A program made the translations under genes and the position numbers. The notes beneath the pieces are model-generated. The model was not told the origin of the DNA, made no database searches, and saw only the letters and a program-made list of their open reading frames with translations. A DNA stretch of 64,000 bases from UBA9160 sp035489755 (GTDB taxonomy: Bacteria > Myxococcota_A > UBA9160): positions 4,723 through 68,722 of the forward strand of contig DATGZK010000060.1 of NCBI GenBank assembly GCA_035489755.1, read 5' to 3'. Position 1 is the first letter of the stretch. Each line of letters starts with the position of its first letter. Positions 1 through 8,234 of the stretch are shown one piece after another.

Positions 1-2
1 GC

Positions 3-626
3 GAGCTGATGGCAAGGCTCCTCGAGCTTGGCATCGAGGTGGCCATCTATCCCCGGCCGAACGAACTCGAGGACGCAACCCCGTTTGGCGAGGACGAGAC
101 CCACGCGTCCTACGACCGCGATGCGGCCCAGCGGTGCTGGAGAGTACTCGTTCAGGCTGAACGGGTGTTCACAGCGTTCCGCGCCCGTTTTCTGGGCAAG
201 TGCAGCCCGGTGCACGTCTTTTGGGGGGCGTTCGACTTGGCGGTGACGCGGTTCTCTGGTCGGCCGGCGCCGCGGCACCCGGGTGGAGTACCACATCTTC
301 CTGATTGGGTGGCGCGCGAGGCCTACTCGCACGAGGTGAGTAGCGCGGGATTCTGGCCTGGGGGTGGCGCGATCTCGTATCCGGCGTTCTACTCCTACGC
401 CTATCCCGAACCGGACGGATTCCGCGAGGCGGCCGTGCGGCCCGCCGGCGCCGCGTATAGTTCCGAGCTTCGCGAGTTCCTCTTGCCATACGATTTTGTG
501 CGGAGAGCCGATTCGCCCGATGAGGTCCTGCTCGAATTCTTGGAGAGCACATATCAGGCGGCGGCCGACCTAGGGAGATGGGATCGGTCGGCGCTGGAAC
601 GGGCAGCCGATCCGCGAAACGCCTGA
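3..626 (+). CDS. DUF5996 family protein (5' end outside window)
   Basis: The reading frame is open to the left edge, so the N-terminus lies outside the window; about 207 C-terminal residues are present. The conserved DUF5996 core is easy to see: the GKCSPVHVFWGAFDLAVTRF block, the PDWVAREAYSHEVSSAGFWP block, and the YAYPEP and EFLLPYD motifs. DUF5996 proteins are about 300 residues and have no established reaction; the His/Asp/Glu-rich conserved blocks suggest an enzyme, but this is inference. It stands alone, and a hydrolase fragment lies just downstream on the other strand. The family assignment is confident; the function is unknown. Confidence 0.85.
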   Translation, partial: ELMARLLELGIEVAIYPRPNELEDATPFGEDETHASYDRDAAQRCWRVLVQAERVFTAFRARFLGKCSPVHVFWGAFDLAVTRFSGRPAPRHPGGVPHLPDWVAREAYSHEVSSAGFWPGGGAISYPAFYSYAYPEPDGFREAAVRPAGAAYSSELREFLLPYDFVRRADSPDEVLLEFLESTYQAAADLGRWDRSALERAADPRNA

Positions 627-631
627 CCCGG

Positions 632-874
632 CACAGCCAACCACTCAAGCCCATCCGGCCGCCGTGTCACAATCCGGAACCTGCCGGGCCGGCCATAATC
701 CTGGACATAGAGTCCGAAGCGCGCGAACCCCACTTTCTCCACACACGACTCGATGATCTCGGAGGTCTCGTCGAAGGTGGAGATGAATTTTGTTGGATCG
801 GGCATATCCGAATTGTCGAACCCTGGATAGTCGGGTGCGATTGGGTGAAAGCGTTCGGCGAGGGCTGGTATCAT
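632..874 (-). pseudogene. alpha/beta hydrolase (epoxide-hydrolase-like) internal fragment
   Basis: Reading right to left, about 80 codons match the region of an alpha/beta hydrolase just after the first strand: ALAERFHPIAPDYPGFDNSD, then a helix, then GLYVQDYGRPGRFRIVTRRP where intact homologues carry the nucleophile elbow region. Matching stops at DGLEWLA near 637, where the DUF5996 gene ends, and nothing upstream of 874 encodes the missing N-terminus with its HG motif. The acid and histidine of the catalytic triad are absent. It is therefore a truncated remnant, not a small working enzyme. Confidence 0.6.
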
Positions 875-948
875 AGCGCCCCCTTTCGAATCACACCTGC
901 GCTCTTTCGAACCGGATACGCTTCCGGACCAAGACGAGGAGTACGAAC

Positions 949-1485
949 ATGGGTGCGGCCGACCACTTCCGAGCGATGGCCCGCAACAACGCGTGGTCTA
1001 ACCACCGTCTTCTGGGGGCCTGTGGAGGGTTAACTCAGGAGGAGTTCGAGGCGAAACGCATCAGTTTCTTCCCTTCTCTCCAGCGTACGCTCAATCACAT
1101 TTTTGTCGTCGACCAGCACTACCTCGATGCGCTCGAGCAGGGTGGCCGTGGGCTCGCGGTCCTCGAGAGCGAGCTTCCGTTCCCCAGGTTTGCGGACCTA
1201 GCCGTGGCGCAAAGAACGACGGATCTACACCTGATCCAATACTGCGACGCACTGGATGAGGCTGGACTCGGAAGAGTCATTGCAATCGATCGTGGGGAGC
1301 ACGGCGTTACTCAGGAAGCCGTACAGGCGGTACTCTCTCACCTGTTCGTGCACCAGATTCATCACCGGGGTCAGGCGCACGCCATGCTGTCGGGAACCCG
1401 CATCGAACCACCGCAGCTCGACGAGTTCTTCCTCGCCTGGGACGCTCCGCTCAGGGGACAGGAGATTCAGGAGCTCGGTCTTTAG
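949..1485 (+). CDS. DinB family protein
   Basis: A 178-residue four-helix-bundle protein of the DinB/YfiT metal-binding superfamily. The three expected histidine positions are visible: one in NHIFVVDQHYLDAL (helix 2, about residue 46) and two in the HQIHHRGQAH segment (about residues 130-140). The family includes bacillithiol and mycothiol transferases and many uncharacterised metal-dependent transferases; DNA-damage induction is known only for the founding member. The ATG has a GAGGAG ribosome site about eight bases upstream. It stands alone between a hydrolase remnant and a convergent YjbR gene. The substrate cannot be told from the sequence. Confidence 0.85.
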   Translation: MGAADHFRAMARNNAWSNHRLLGACGGLTQEEFEAKRISFFPSLQRTLNHIFVVDQHYLDALEQGGRGLAVLESELPFPRFADLAVAQRTTDLHLIQYCDALDEAGLGRVIAIDRGEHGVTQEAVQAVLSHLFVHQIHHRGQAHAMLSGTRIEPPQLDEFFLAWDAPLRGQEIQELGL

Positions 1486-1619
1486 TGTCCTTTCGTGACG
1501 GGCGGTTGGCATCGCGTTCTTCGAACTCCCGGTCCAATTGGAACGAGTGTGCGAGTTCGAGCCGGCCGTCGACGAGGTTTCATCCTCAGGGAAGCCGGCG
1601 CGCCTCCGGCAGCTCGCTA

Positions 1620-2060
1620 TCAACGACCGCTCCGACCTTTTCGACCTGCTTCTCCCTTCGATGGGCCCTTCTTGGCTCGACCAGAAGGCGGCTTTGTCTC
1701 GCGACCCTCGAGCTCCGCCAGGAGGCGCTTGGGAGCGACCTCCCGATAAGCGTCGACCACGACCTCGGCGATCTGGCGCCAGTCGACCGGCACGTCGAGG
1801 TGCACGCCGAGCCAGCCGCGATGACCCACATAGGGCGGCACGAAGAACCGCTTGGGATCGGCGGCGACAAGTGTCTCCTGCGCATCACGCGGCGCTGCAC
1901 ACCAGAACGCCAGCCGGTCGTCGTGGTGATGATTGGCGTACATCACGAAGCTCTTTCGGTCCTGCACGAACCAGGTGGGCTCGCCGTGGCTCAAGCGTTC
2001 GGTCGCTTTGGGAAGGGAGAGACAGAGGCGACGGAGCGACGCTAGCGGGTTTTGGGCCAT
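1620..2060 (-). CDS. MmcQ/YjbR family protein
   Basis: A 146-residue protein with the MmcQ/YjbR double-wing fold signature: LCLSLPKATERLSHGEPTWF near the N-terminus, the KSFVMYANHHHDDRLAFW strand pair, and the PKRFFVPPYVGHRGWLGVHL core ending in DWRQIAEVVVDAYREVAPKR. These proteins are often called DNA-binding, but for most members this is not demonstrated. The frame continues further upstream, but the ATG at 2060 is preferred because GGAGA lies a few bases before it and the family starts there. The tail is Lys/Arg/Gly-rich and probably disordered. It converges with the DinB gene. Confidence 0.85.
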   Translation of the reverse strand: MAQNPLASLRRLCLSLPKATERLSHGEPTWFVQDRKSFVMYANHHHDDRLAFWCAAPRDAQETLVAADPKRFFVPPYVGHRGWLGVHLDVPVDWRQIAEVVVDAYREVAPKRLLAELEGRETKPPSGRAKKGPSKGEAGRKGRSGR

Positions 2061-2119
2061 CACGTCTCCAGAAAGCGACTCGATGCCATTCCCGGGCGGC
2101 TCGGCCAACCAAGGCAGAT

Positions 2120-2372
2120 CGCGGTTCACCCGCGGCGGGACCCGTGACCTTGGCCCGCTCGCTATCACGCTGAACAATCTCCAGCCGGGGCCAATCGACA
2201 CCGAGATGAATCCCGCAGACGGTCCCACCGCCGAATTCGTAAAGGATGATGGCCTTGAAGCGATTCGGCCAGGCGGATGAAATTGCCGGCCTCGTGTCGC
2301 TTCTTGCGGGGCCGGGAGGGCATCAATCGCGGGCGCCGAGATCGATAGTGGGGGGCCCGAACCAGAAGGTCC
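2120..2372 (+). pseudogene. short-chain dehydrogenase C-terminal remnant, frameshifted
   Basis: Pieces of a classical SDR C-terminus lie in successive frames. First comes TRDLGPLAITLNNLQPGPID continuing to TEMNPADGPTAEFVK (about 2138-2242). After a frame change comes ALKRFGQADEIAGLVSLLAG (about 2249-2310). After a second change comes AGAEIDSGGP (about 2333-2365). Intact SDRs have these blocks in a row as the region after the active site. The Rossmann motif, NNAG and YxxxK are all missing. The remnant starts close to the 5' end of the oppositely oriented YjbR gene, so the upstream half was lost there. Confidence 0.65.
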
Positions 2373-2389
2373 GGATCAACATCCCTCAA

Positions 2390-3103
2390 CTAACTTCGCC
2401 GGTTCCCCAGAAGGCGCAAGAGGAACAGGAACAGGTTCACGAAGTCGAGGTAGAGGGAGAGCGCGCCCACCACGGTGTATGCCCCCACCTGACCGGCCGG
2501 CAGCGCAAGCGCCATTTGCTTGAGCCGCTGCGCATCCCAAGCGGTGAGGCCGGTGAACACGATCACCCCTACGACCGAGATCATCAGCTGCAGCGTGTCA
2601 CTGCGCCAAAACATCCCCACGAAGCTCGCCAGGATAAGCCCCACGAGGCCCATAAACATGAACTGTCCGACTCCCGCCAGGCTGCGCCGAACGGTTGTTC
2701 CGTAAAGAGCGAGCGCACCGAACATACCTGCGCACACAAAGAAGGTGTTCGCAACGGACTGTCCGGAGTAGACGAGCAGAATCAAGGAGATCGTGACACC
2801 ATTCAGCGCCGAGTAGGCAAGGAAGAGAAGGGCTGCGGTGCTCGAGGAGAGCTTCGAAACTCGGGCGGAGAGATAGAAGACGAGCCCCAATTCGGCAAGG
2901 AGTAGTCCGAAGAAAAGAATGCGATTTCCGACGAGGGTTTGCACCGCGGCATCGCTGCCGGCGATGCTCACCGCGACTCCCGCGGTCACGGCGAGCCCTA
3001 CACACATCCACCCATAAACGCCGCGCAAAAACGAAGTGATTCGTTCGCGCGCCAAGCTCTGCGACTCGAACGAGGTCGGAAGACCAGCCGAATCAACGTC
3101 CAT
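2390..3103 (-). CDS. BAX inhibitor-1/YccA family membrane protein
   Basis: A 237-residue integral membrane protein with seven predicted hydrophobic segments, typical of the BI-1/YccA (LFG/TMBIM) family. The family's N-terminal pattern (RGVYGWMCVGLAVTAGVAVS) and the C-terminal aspartate-bearing helices (GLTAWDAQRLK, LSLYLDFVNLFLFLLRLLG) are present; in the Bacillus relative YetJ such aspartates form the pH-gated calcium leak. Bacterial members also associate with the FtsH protease (YccA). The role here is inferred from the family. The ATG has a strong GGAGGTGCCTC leader, and TACGCT lies 22 bases before the start. Confidence 0.9.
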   Translation of the reverse strand: MDVDSAGLPTSFESQSLARERITSFLRGVYGWMCVGLAVTAGVAVSIAGSDAAVQTLVGNRILFFGLLLAELGLVFYLSARVSKLSSSTAALLFLAYSALNGVTISLILLVYSGQSVANTFFVCAGMFGALALYGTTVRRSLAGVGQFMFMGLVGLILASFVGMFWRSDTLQLMISVVGVIVFTGLTAWDAQRLKQMALALPAGQVGAYTVVGALSLYLDFVNLFLFLLRLLGNRRS

Positions 3104-3404
3104 GAGGCACCTCCGGGACGCGCGCAGCGTAGCATCCCGTGCCGCCTACGCTGGAGGCAGCGGCGGCGGGTAGCTCCCCTGAGCCTCCGCGGGGCGTCTG
3201 GCACCGTGTTCTTCCGAGCGAGCCCAGTCAGCTTCTCCACGTCACGTCAGGACCTGGCGGGGAGCACCGCTCTCCCTGGGAAGGGCGTCGGGGCGCGAGG
3301 AGCCGGAGCCTAAGGAACGCGTGTCCCGGGCGGTTCGCAAGCGCTCGAGCTAGCTGCCACGCCACTCGAGTTGTGGGATTTGCGAGCGGCTTGCCTGACG
3401 CGGC
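3104..3404. other. gap without a convincing gene
   Basis: About 300 bases between two minus-strand genes. Open frames here have no recognisable motif and no ribosome site. The right part is the presumed leader of the BAX inhibitor-like gene. Confidence 0.4.
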
Positions 3405-4418
3405 TTACGGCGAAGCGATCTCAGGCATTCCCGGTGGCCCGAGGTTGCGAATGCAGTCGCCGTTCCAGGCGAAGCGCGCGCCGCTATCGACCATCTGGAA
3501 GTCCGTGACCTTTAGTGATGCCAGATCCAGCGCGCCAAGGAGCCCGCTCCACTTCGCTGCGGTGAAGCGATCGCTGCGTCCCATCAGCGCCACGTTCCCG
3601 CCGTCGGCGAGGATCATCCCGTAGCGCTGCAGCGCTTGCGCAACGACACGCGCGCCCGCGCTCGGCAACGACGCCACCGGATAATCCGGACGGAGGCGCA
3701 AGCGTGCGCCGTAGGGGGGAGCGGACGTGCCCCCACTCGCGGCTCCTGTCGCGTGAGTGCCAGGACGCACGTACGTGCGGTTGCGGATCCGCGAGTTCGG
3801 CAACGCGAAGCGCACGGCGTGCGGGATGGAACCCGCAGCCACCTCATCGGCCGAGAAGAGAAGCGGAGCGATCGGCAGCCCCGCGGCGTCCGCGCTGGTG
3901 CACTGGTCGCCGCGTCCCGTGGGTGGCGGCGCCGTCGCGAGGCTCCAGATCGCGAGGCAGCCGCCGTGGAACGTGCCGCCTTGGATGTCGGCGCGCCACA
4001 TCTCGTAGAGCAGTTGACTTGGCTTGTACCAGACGATCAGGTGGCAGTCTCCCCCGTTTGTGCACGCATACCCGCTCTCGCCCTCGAGCGCGCCGCCGGG
4101 AGGAACGGGCACGGCCGCGTTATCGCAGTCGGGCACATAAAAGTCGCTGGTCGCAATGAAGCTCTGAAACGGCGTCGAGGAGTCGGCCTCGAGCACCTCG
4201 AGGGAGAAGTCGATCTGGAGCCGGCCGAGACCCCAGCCACCCTGCGCATCGAGCCACGAGATCACGGCTGACGACTGGGCGTCGAGAGGCGCTCCACTCA
4301 CATCCTGACCGTAGACGTTGCCGGGCGGGAAGGCGGGCTCCGCAGCCCCTAGAGGAGCTCCGAGGGGCATGCTCACGGCAACTGCGAATGCTGCGATGCG
4401 CGGACTCGCGAAGCGCAT
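3405..4418 (-). CDS. exported protein with conserved YGMILADGG-type domain, function unknown
   Basis: A 337-residue protein with a Sec signal peptide: Arg-containing start, then a hydrophobic Ala/Val stretch ending near GAPLGAAEP. The mature part carries a block pattern I recognise from secreted proteins of Acidobacteria and related phyla: a GLPIAPLL...DEVAAG segment, AVRFALP, a YVRPGTH strand, APPYGARLRLR, and RYGMILADGGNVAL. Two cysteine pairs (DCDNA...YACTNGGDC) suggest disulfides, fitting a periplasmic or extracellular location. No catalytic mechanism is known to me for this family. The ATG at 4418 is chosen over a TTG two codons earlier because GGAG sits eight bases before it. Confidence 0.6.
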   Translation of the reverse strand: MRFASPRIAAFAVAVSMPLGAPLGAAEPAFPPGNVYGQDVSGAPLDAQSSAVISWLDAQGGWGLGRLQIDFSLEVLEADSSTPFQSFIATSDFYVPDCDNAAVPVPPGGALEGESGYACTNGGDCHLIVWYKPSQLLYEMWRADIQGGTFHGGCLAIWSLATAPPPTGRGDQCTSADAAGLPIAPLLFSADEVAAGSIPHAVRFALPNSRIRNRTYVRPGTHATGAASGGTSAPPYGARLRLRPDYPVASLPSAGARVVAQALQRYGMILADGGNVALMGRSDRFTAAKWSGLLGALDLASLKVTDFQMVDSGARFAWNGDCIRNLGPPGMPEIASP

Positions 4419-4523
4419 AGGCAAAGCTCCGGCGCTTTTCAGCCTCCTTAAGATCGACGCTCGGGCATCCCTCAGGCGTGATTTCCGTCACGGTCCCTAT
4501 GAGAGGAGCCTCGAGCGGCGCCG

Positions 4524-5364
4524 TCAGGACCTCAAGACCGCCATGTGATCGCTGATCGATTGAATGCGTCGGCGGCTCTTGGCTCTATTAACAAAGTGGG
4601 CGAGGGCATTGCGGAACGGTGCGCCGGAGATCTGGATCAACCCATGGAACGGTTTTTCAAAATCCAGGATTAAGTAGATCGCTGTGGAAACCGAGAGCGC
4701 GCAGACGAACTGGGTTGCGACGACGGTCAGGTTGCGAGGCGCGAAGAGACCAAAGCTGGCGAAGAGCGCGGTGAGCCAAAAAAACAACCACCACGAGAAA
4801 GGGCATGGGGATCGCAGGATCCGCCTGCTGCAACAGCAGCCAGCGCGTGTGTCCAAGATCCATGCTGATCTGTCGCGCACGGTCCCGGAGCCAGCGCTGG
4901 TTGTCGTTTCTTGGGCGCAGTTCCTCGATTTTGTCGAAGATACCTTCCCATCCGGGGTTGGACTGCACCTTTGAGGATCCGTGATCTTCTTCGGGCCACA
5001 TCCGATCGAGCGCGAGAGCAACGGTACCGCGGAGCAGATCGCGAGCGTCATTCGTCTCTGGTCCATACTCGACCAGTACGCGGTCAAGCTGGATGACGTT
5101 GACGAACATCTGCGTGACTTCGCTCTTCTGCGCCTCGAACGAGCCCTTTGCCGATGCGATCAAAAGGCCGAGAACAAGGGCGGCCATCGTCCCGATCACG
5201 CCAATCCCCAGCATCACGACATCTTTGGAATCCGGGCTCACGTGATGCTCGGCGAGAGCGTCGCCAAGCAGCGAACCCAGCAGCGCCCCTCCGAAGATGC
5301 ACACGAACACACCAAGCGTGATTGTCTCGGGGCTCAAGAGCGCTTTCTCCACTCCTTCATCCAC
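4524..5364 (-). pseudogene. DUF4239 (bestrophin-like) membrane protein, one-base frameshift
   Basis: The first 190 or so codons read as a DUF4239 protein: an N-terminal membrane helix (TLGVFVCIFGGALLGSLLG), a second helix (VVMLGIGVIGTMAALVLGLL), a soluble helical middle, and the start of a third helix at PFLVVVVF. There the frame breaks. The remainder continues in the next frame as FWLTALFASFGLFAPRNLTV, a helix VCALSVSTAIYLILDFEKPF, then GLIQISGAPFRNAL, the normal family ending. The break falls in a run of seven A (T on the coding strand) at 4778-4784; one base fewer restores the whole protein of about 280 residues. It could be a recent mutation, a sequencing slip or polymerase slippage. The start is a GTG without a clear ribosome site. 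Confidence 0.7.
4778..4784 (-). other. A7/T7 homopolymer at the DUF4239 frameshift
   Basis: Seven identical bases in an otherwise mixed sequence. Removing one base joins the two halves of the DUF4239 frame exactly between the residues VVVF and WLTALF. Confidence 0.75.
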
Positions 5365-5730
5365 GCTGCCGCATGGACCGGTTCACTCGGCGCAAGCTTA
5401 CCGAAGCGCGGATCGAAGAACTGCGCTCGATGCCTTTGCCAGCGCAGCGAGAGTTCTCGCGGCTGCGCGGTGGCCCGCGCAGGAAGAGCGCGGCGCCCCG
5501 CCCGACCATGACATCCGGTGGTCACCGGCAGAGCGGGCGAGCGGTAGGCTTCGAAGGGGGAAAGAGATCAGCCGTCAGCTCCACCAAAACCTCATGGCGG
5601 GGGATTGTAATGGACGCCGTCCGCCCAACGTGGGATAAAGACCGCGCCGCTGCGCTCGGCGGACTCCGAGGTTTCCGGTGGACCGGAGCCGTTCAGGGTG
5701 TGCCTCTTAGCCGGCGAAGAAGGAGATGTC
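5365..5730. other. gap without a convincing gene
   Basis: About 365 bases between the divergent DUF4239 gene and the prepilin-leader gene. No open frame here has a recognisable domain. I looked for a GEMM/cyclic-di-GMP aptamer, because such aptamers precede some pilin genes, and did not find its conserved core. An AAGGAGA ribosome site for the next gene lies at its right end. Confidence 0.4.
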
Positions 5731-6276
5731 ATGCTTCAGAATTCCAAGTCGAAGCTGGGCTTCACTCTCATCGAGCTGTCGGTTGTCATTGCGATCATCG
5801 CAGTATTGGACGCCGCCATCGGTCAGACCGTAAAGCTCAACGTCGTGTTCCTGCCGGCGGTTCAGTTGCCGGCGGTTCAGCTCCCTGCGGTTCAAGACTG
5901 CGCGGTTGACCTTAAGATCTACGACCTCAGTGGCAAAGTCGTCGCGACGAGCACGGAGACCCTTCTTCCCAATCAATCGAAAAGCATAAGCTTCGACAAC
6001 GTGGTCCCTGGCACGAGCGCTGCGGCGGCAGGGGACCCGACTGCGGTGGAATACCACGCTTCGGTTGCGATCCCTGCGTGCCCGGATAACAGCACGACGT
6101 GTTCGAGGCAAGAGCGCCAGCTCCAAGCGAAATGTTTGGAACATAGTAATGAGTTCGCAAGCAGCCTCGAGTTGATCGATGATGGAACCCGGAAGACCGT
6201 TACGGCCCTGCCTGGCGTCTCTACGGAACTGATCGGGTTGCTAAAGGGTGGAGCACCTAGAGCACAAGGCGAATAG
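5731..6276 (+). CDS. prepilin-type leader fused to a secreted non-pilin domain
   Basis: A 181-residue protein. The first 20 residues are a textbook class III (type IV pilin) leader: a short basic peptide, then G|FTLIELSVVIAIIAVL with Glu at mature position 5. Prepilin peptidase should cut between Gly and Phe. Instead of the usual pilin helix and head, the next segment reads GQTVKLNVVFLPAVQLPAVQ, then DCAVDLKIYDLSGKVVATST with a LLPNQSKSISFD strand. This resembles the beta-sandwich pattern (GQTARLNVV...V.L.F.D..G..) of secreted proteins unrelated to pilins. Four further cysteines follow. The ATG with AAGGAGA five bases upstream is chosen over an earlier in-frame start. Three 15-bp tandem repeats lie at the junction. 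Function is unknown; a surface-exposed pseudopilin-like role is inference. Confidence 0.65.
   Translation: MLQNSKSKLGFTLIELSVVIAIIAVLDAAIGQTVKLNVVFLPAVQLPAVQLPAVQDCAVDLKIYDLSGKVVATSTETLLPNQSKSISFDNVVPGTSAAAAGDPTAVEYHASVAIPACPDNSTTCSRQERQLQAKCLEHSNEFASSLELIDDGTRKTVTALPGVSTELIGLLKGGAPRAQGE
5851..5895 (+). repeat. three tandem 15-bp repeats encoding LPAVQ
   Basis: Units at 5851-5865, 5866-5880 and 5881-5895 share the core GCGGTTCA and encode LPAVQ three times in frame. The first two units differ at one position; the third has drifted. They lie at the junction between the prepilin leader and the downstream domain. Confidence 0.85.
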
Positions 6277-6283
6277 CATCCAG

Positions 6284-6319
6284 CGCGCCGTGAGGAGTGC
6301 GATCTAAGTCCTCGGCGCG
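6284..6319 (+). terminator. hairpin after the prepilin-leader gene
   Basis: CGCGCCG-T-GAGGA pairs with TCCTCGGCGCG (12 base pairs with one bulged T, loop of 12), beginning eight bases after the stop codon. No T-tract follows, so termination activity is inferred from position and stem strength. Confidence 0.4.
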
Positions 6320-6503
6320 GTGCGGCATTATCTCCGCGGCGATCGGGGAGGTAGCATCGAGTGGGGGCATGGTGCGAAAAGCCCTCCGAAGAGCATCCGG
6401 CGCTCATCGCTTTCGGTCTGTCGGTCCCTATGCGATGGCGAGGGGGGGCTCCACCGATCTCCGAAGCCAACCGCTTCTTGCCGTTACGGGAGATGAGTAG
6501 GGC

Positions 6504-8135
6504 GTGGCCGGGCACCTAGAACAGTCGGCCACTCCGCCGCAACATCGAGCGAATCGCTCGTTGAGCCCTGACGTCATTCTACTGAACGGCAAGGTATTTA
6601 CGGCAAACCCAGCGCACAGGTGTGCGCAAGCGGTGGCGATTGCCGGCGATCGAGTCCTGGCCGTCGGAACCACGAACGAAATCGCGGGGCTCGCTGATGC
6701 TCACACGCGGCGCATTGATCTTGCGGGGCACTTGGTAATTCCCGGCATCAACGACGCGCATTTTCATCATACCCCGGACCCCCGTGCCACCCTCCTTTCA
6801 TTCCGCAGCATGGAACCTAGCTGGGAAGAGGTCTTGGAGGCCCTTGCAGCCGCAGTGAAGGAGGCGCCGAGGGGATCCTGGATTCTCGGGACTCACGGGA
6901 TCAACGTGGTGAATGATCCGCGGGCGACGCGCTTTGAGCTGGATCGGATCGCGCCCGACCATCTGGTGAGGCTCAATGCGTACTTCGGCCACGGAAGCGT
7001 CCTCAACAGCAAAGCGATCGCGGCTTTGCAGATGTCTGAGGACGAACCCGATCCGTTCGGGGGATGCTGCGAGCGCGTTTCGGGCACCCAACAGATCACG
7101 GGAAAGTTTTTCGGCTATGCGCAATGGCCACATTGGAGCAGATTGGCTCGCCAAGCATCAGAGGGGGAGGCCATCGCGAGCGCGCAGCAGCTTGCCCAAG
7201 AGGCAATCCGCTTTGGTGTGACTTCGATGCAGAACATGTCTCTCATGGCCACCGACAGGTACGTTCGGGTGCTGCAGCAGGCAAAGCTGCCGATCCGCAT
7301 TCGCGTGATTCGATTCCCCGCCACAGGGCTTGACTCCCGCGACCCAACCAGAGGCGATTTGCCGAAGCGCCCACAGCGAGGTGCGCGCGTTACGGTGGCC
7401 GGCACGAAATGGCTTCTCGACGGGACACCCCTCGAGCGGCGAGCGGCCCTGCGCTCGGAGTATCGCGATCGCGAGGGATGGTCAGGTCAGCTCTATCTAC
7501 CCGAGCAAGAGATGCGGGCGATGCTTCACGAGTCTCTGGAAAACGATGATCCGTTGCTCGTCCATGCGGTGGGCGACAGGACCGCGGAGCTATTCCTGGG
7601 TGCGATGGAATCCGAAGCAAAGCGAGTGGACTGGAAGACAAGGCGCGTCAGAGTCGAACATGGGGACGGCCTGCTTCCTGACCTCATCCCTCGCGCACGC
7701 GATTTGGGTGTGATCGTGGTTCAAAATCCGAGTCATTTCGTCTTCAAAGACATCTTTGTGGCGCGTTACGGCGAGCCGTTCGAGTACGTACCCGCACGAT
7801 CGCTGATCGAAGCCGGCATCCCATTCGCACTGGGCTCGGACGGCCCTCTGAATCCCTACCTCAATATCATGTTCGCGGTGATTCACCCCGGGAGACCTTC
7901 CGAGGCGATCACCCGCGAGCAAGCCGTTGAGGCCTATACGCGGGGCTCTGCATACGCCGAGTTTCAGGAAGACGAAAAGGGTGAGATTGCGCCTGGCAAA
8001 CTCGCGGATCTCGCGGTCCTGTCGCAGGACATCTTCGTCGCTCCCGTCCCTGATCTGCCGAGAACGGAGAGCCTCTTGACACTGGTCGGAGGCGAGATCG
8101 TTTACAACTCAGGGACACTGGCGGTGCCCCGCTGA
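6504..8135 (+). CDS. amidohydrolase family protein, YtcJ-like
   Basis: A 543-residue metal-dependent amidohydrolase. The N-terminal composite beta domain reads DVILLNGKVFTANP...AQAVAIAGDRVLAVG. The HxH metal motif lies in PGINDAHFHH (about residues 86-90), and further barrel ligands are suggested by HAVGDR (about 353), RVEHGD (about 380) and ALGSDGPLNP (about 435). The C-terminus has GEIAPGKLADLAVLSQD, the usual return to the beta domain. YtcJ-like enzymes hydrolyse N-acyl or amide bonds, but the natural substrate is rarely known. No signal peptide is visible, so it should be cytoplasmic. The start is a GTG with GGGAGA about ten bases upstream. It stands alone. Confidence 0.85.
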   Translation: MAGHLEQSATPPQHRANRSLSPDVILLNGKVFTANPAHRCAQAVAIAGDRVLAVGTTNEIAGLADAHTRRIDLAGHLVIPGINDAHFHHTPDPRATLLSFRSMEPSWEEVLEALAAAVKEAPRGSWILGTHGINVVNDPRATRFELDRIAPDHLVRLNAYFGHGSVLNSKAIAALQMSEDEPDPFGGCCERVSGTQQITGKFFGYAQWPHWSRLARQASEGEAIASAQQLAQEAIRFGVTSMQNMSLMATDRYVRVLQQAKLPIRIRVIRFPATGLDSRDPTRGDLPKRPQRGARVTVAGTKWLLDGTPLERRAALRSEYRDREGWSGQLYLPEQEMRAMLHESLENDDPLLVHAVGDRTAELFLGAMESEAKRVDWKTRRVRVEHGDGLLPDLIPRARDLGVIVVQNPSHFVFKDIFVARYGEPFEYVPARSLIEAGIPFALGSDGPLNPYLNIMFAVIHPGRPSEAITREQAVEAYTRGSAYAEFQEDEKGEIAPGKLADLAVLSQDIFVAPVPDLPRTESLLTLVGGEIVYNSGTLAVPR

Positions 8136-8168
8136 AGGATTCAACGTCGTGCGGGTGCTGCACAATCA

Positions 8169-8199
8169 AGTGAGGCCCCTCGAAGCGAGGGACCTCACT
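8169..8199. terminator. bidirectional terminator-like hairpin between convergent genes
   Basis: AGTGAGG (8169-8175) pairs with CCTCACT (8193-8199) and, after one C-A mismatch, CCCTCG (8177-8182) pairs with CGAGGG (8186-8191) around an AAG loop. It lies between the stop of the amidohydrolase gene and the stop of the VOC gene. There is no strong T-tract on either side. Confidence 0.5.
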
Positions 8200-8234
8200 C
8201 TAGATTCGCGCGCGCAGCAGAATAGACCGCTCTC

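Noticed and set aside
5600..5730. Cyclic-di-GMP (GEMM) riboswitch before the prepilin-leader gene
   Set aside because: Some paired stretches exist, but the conserved aptamer core was not found.
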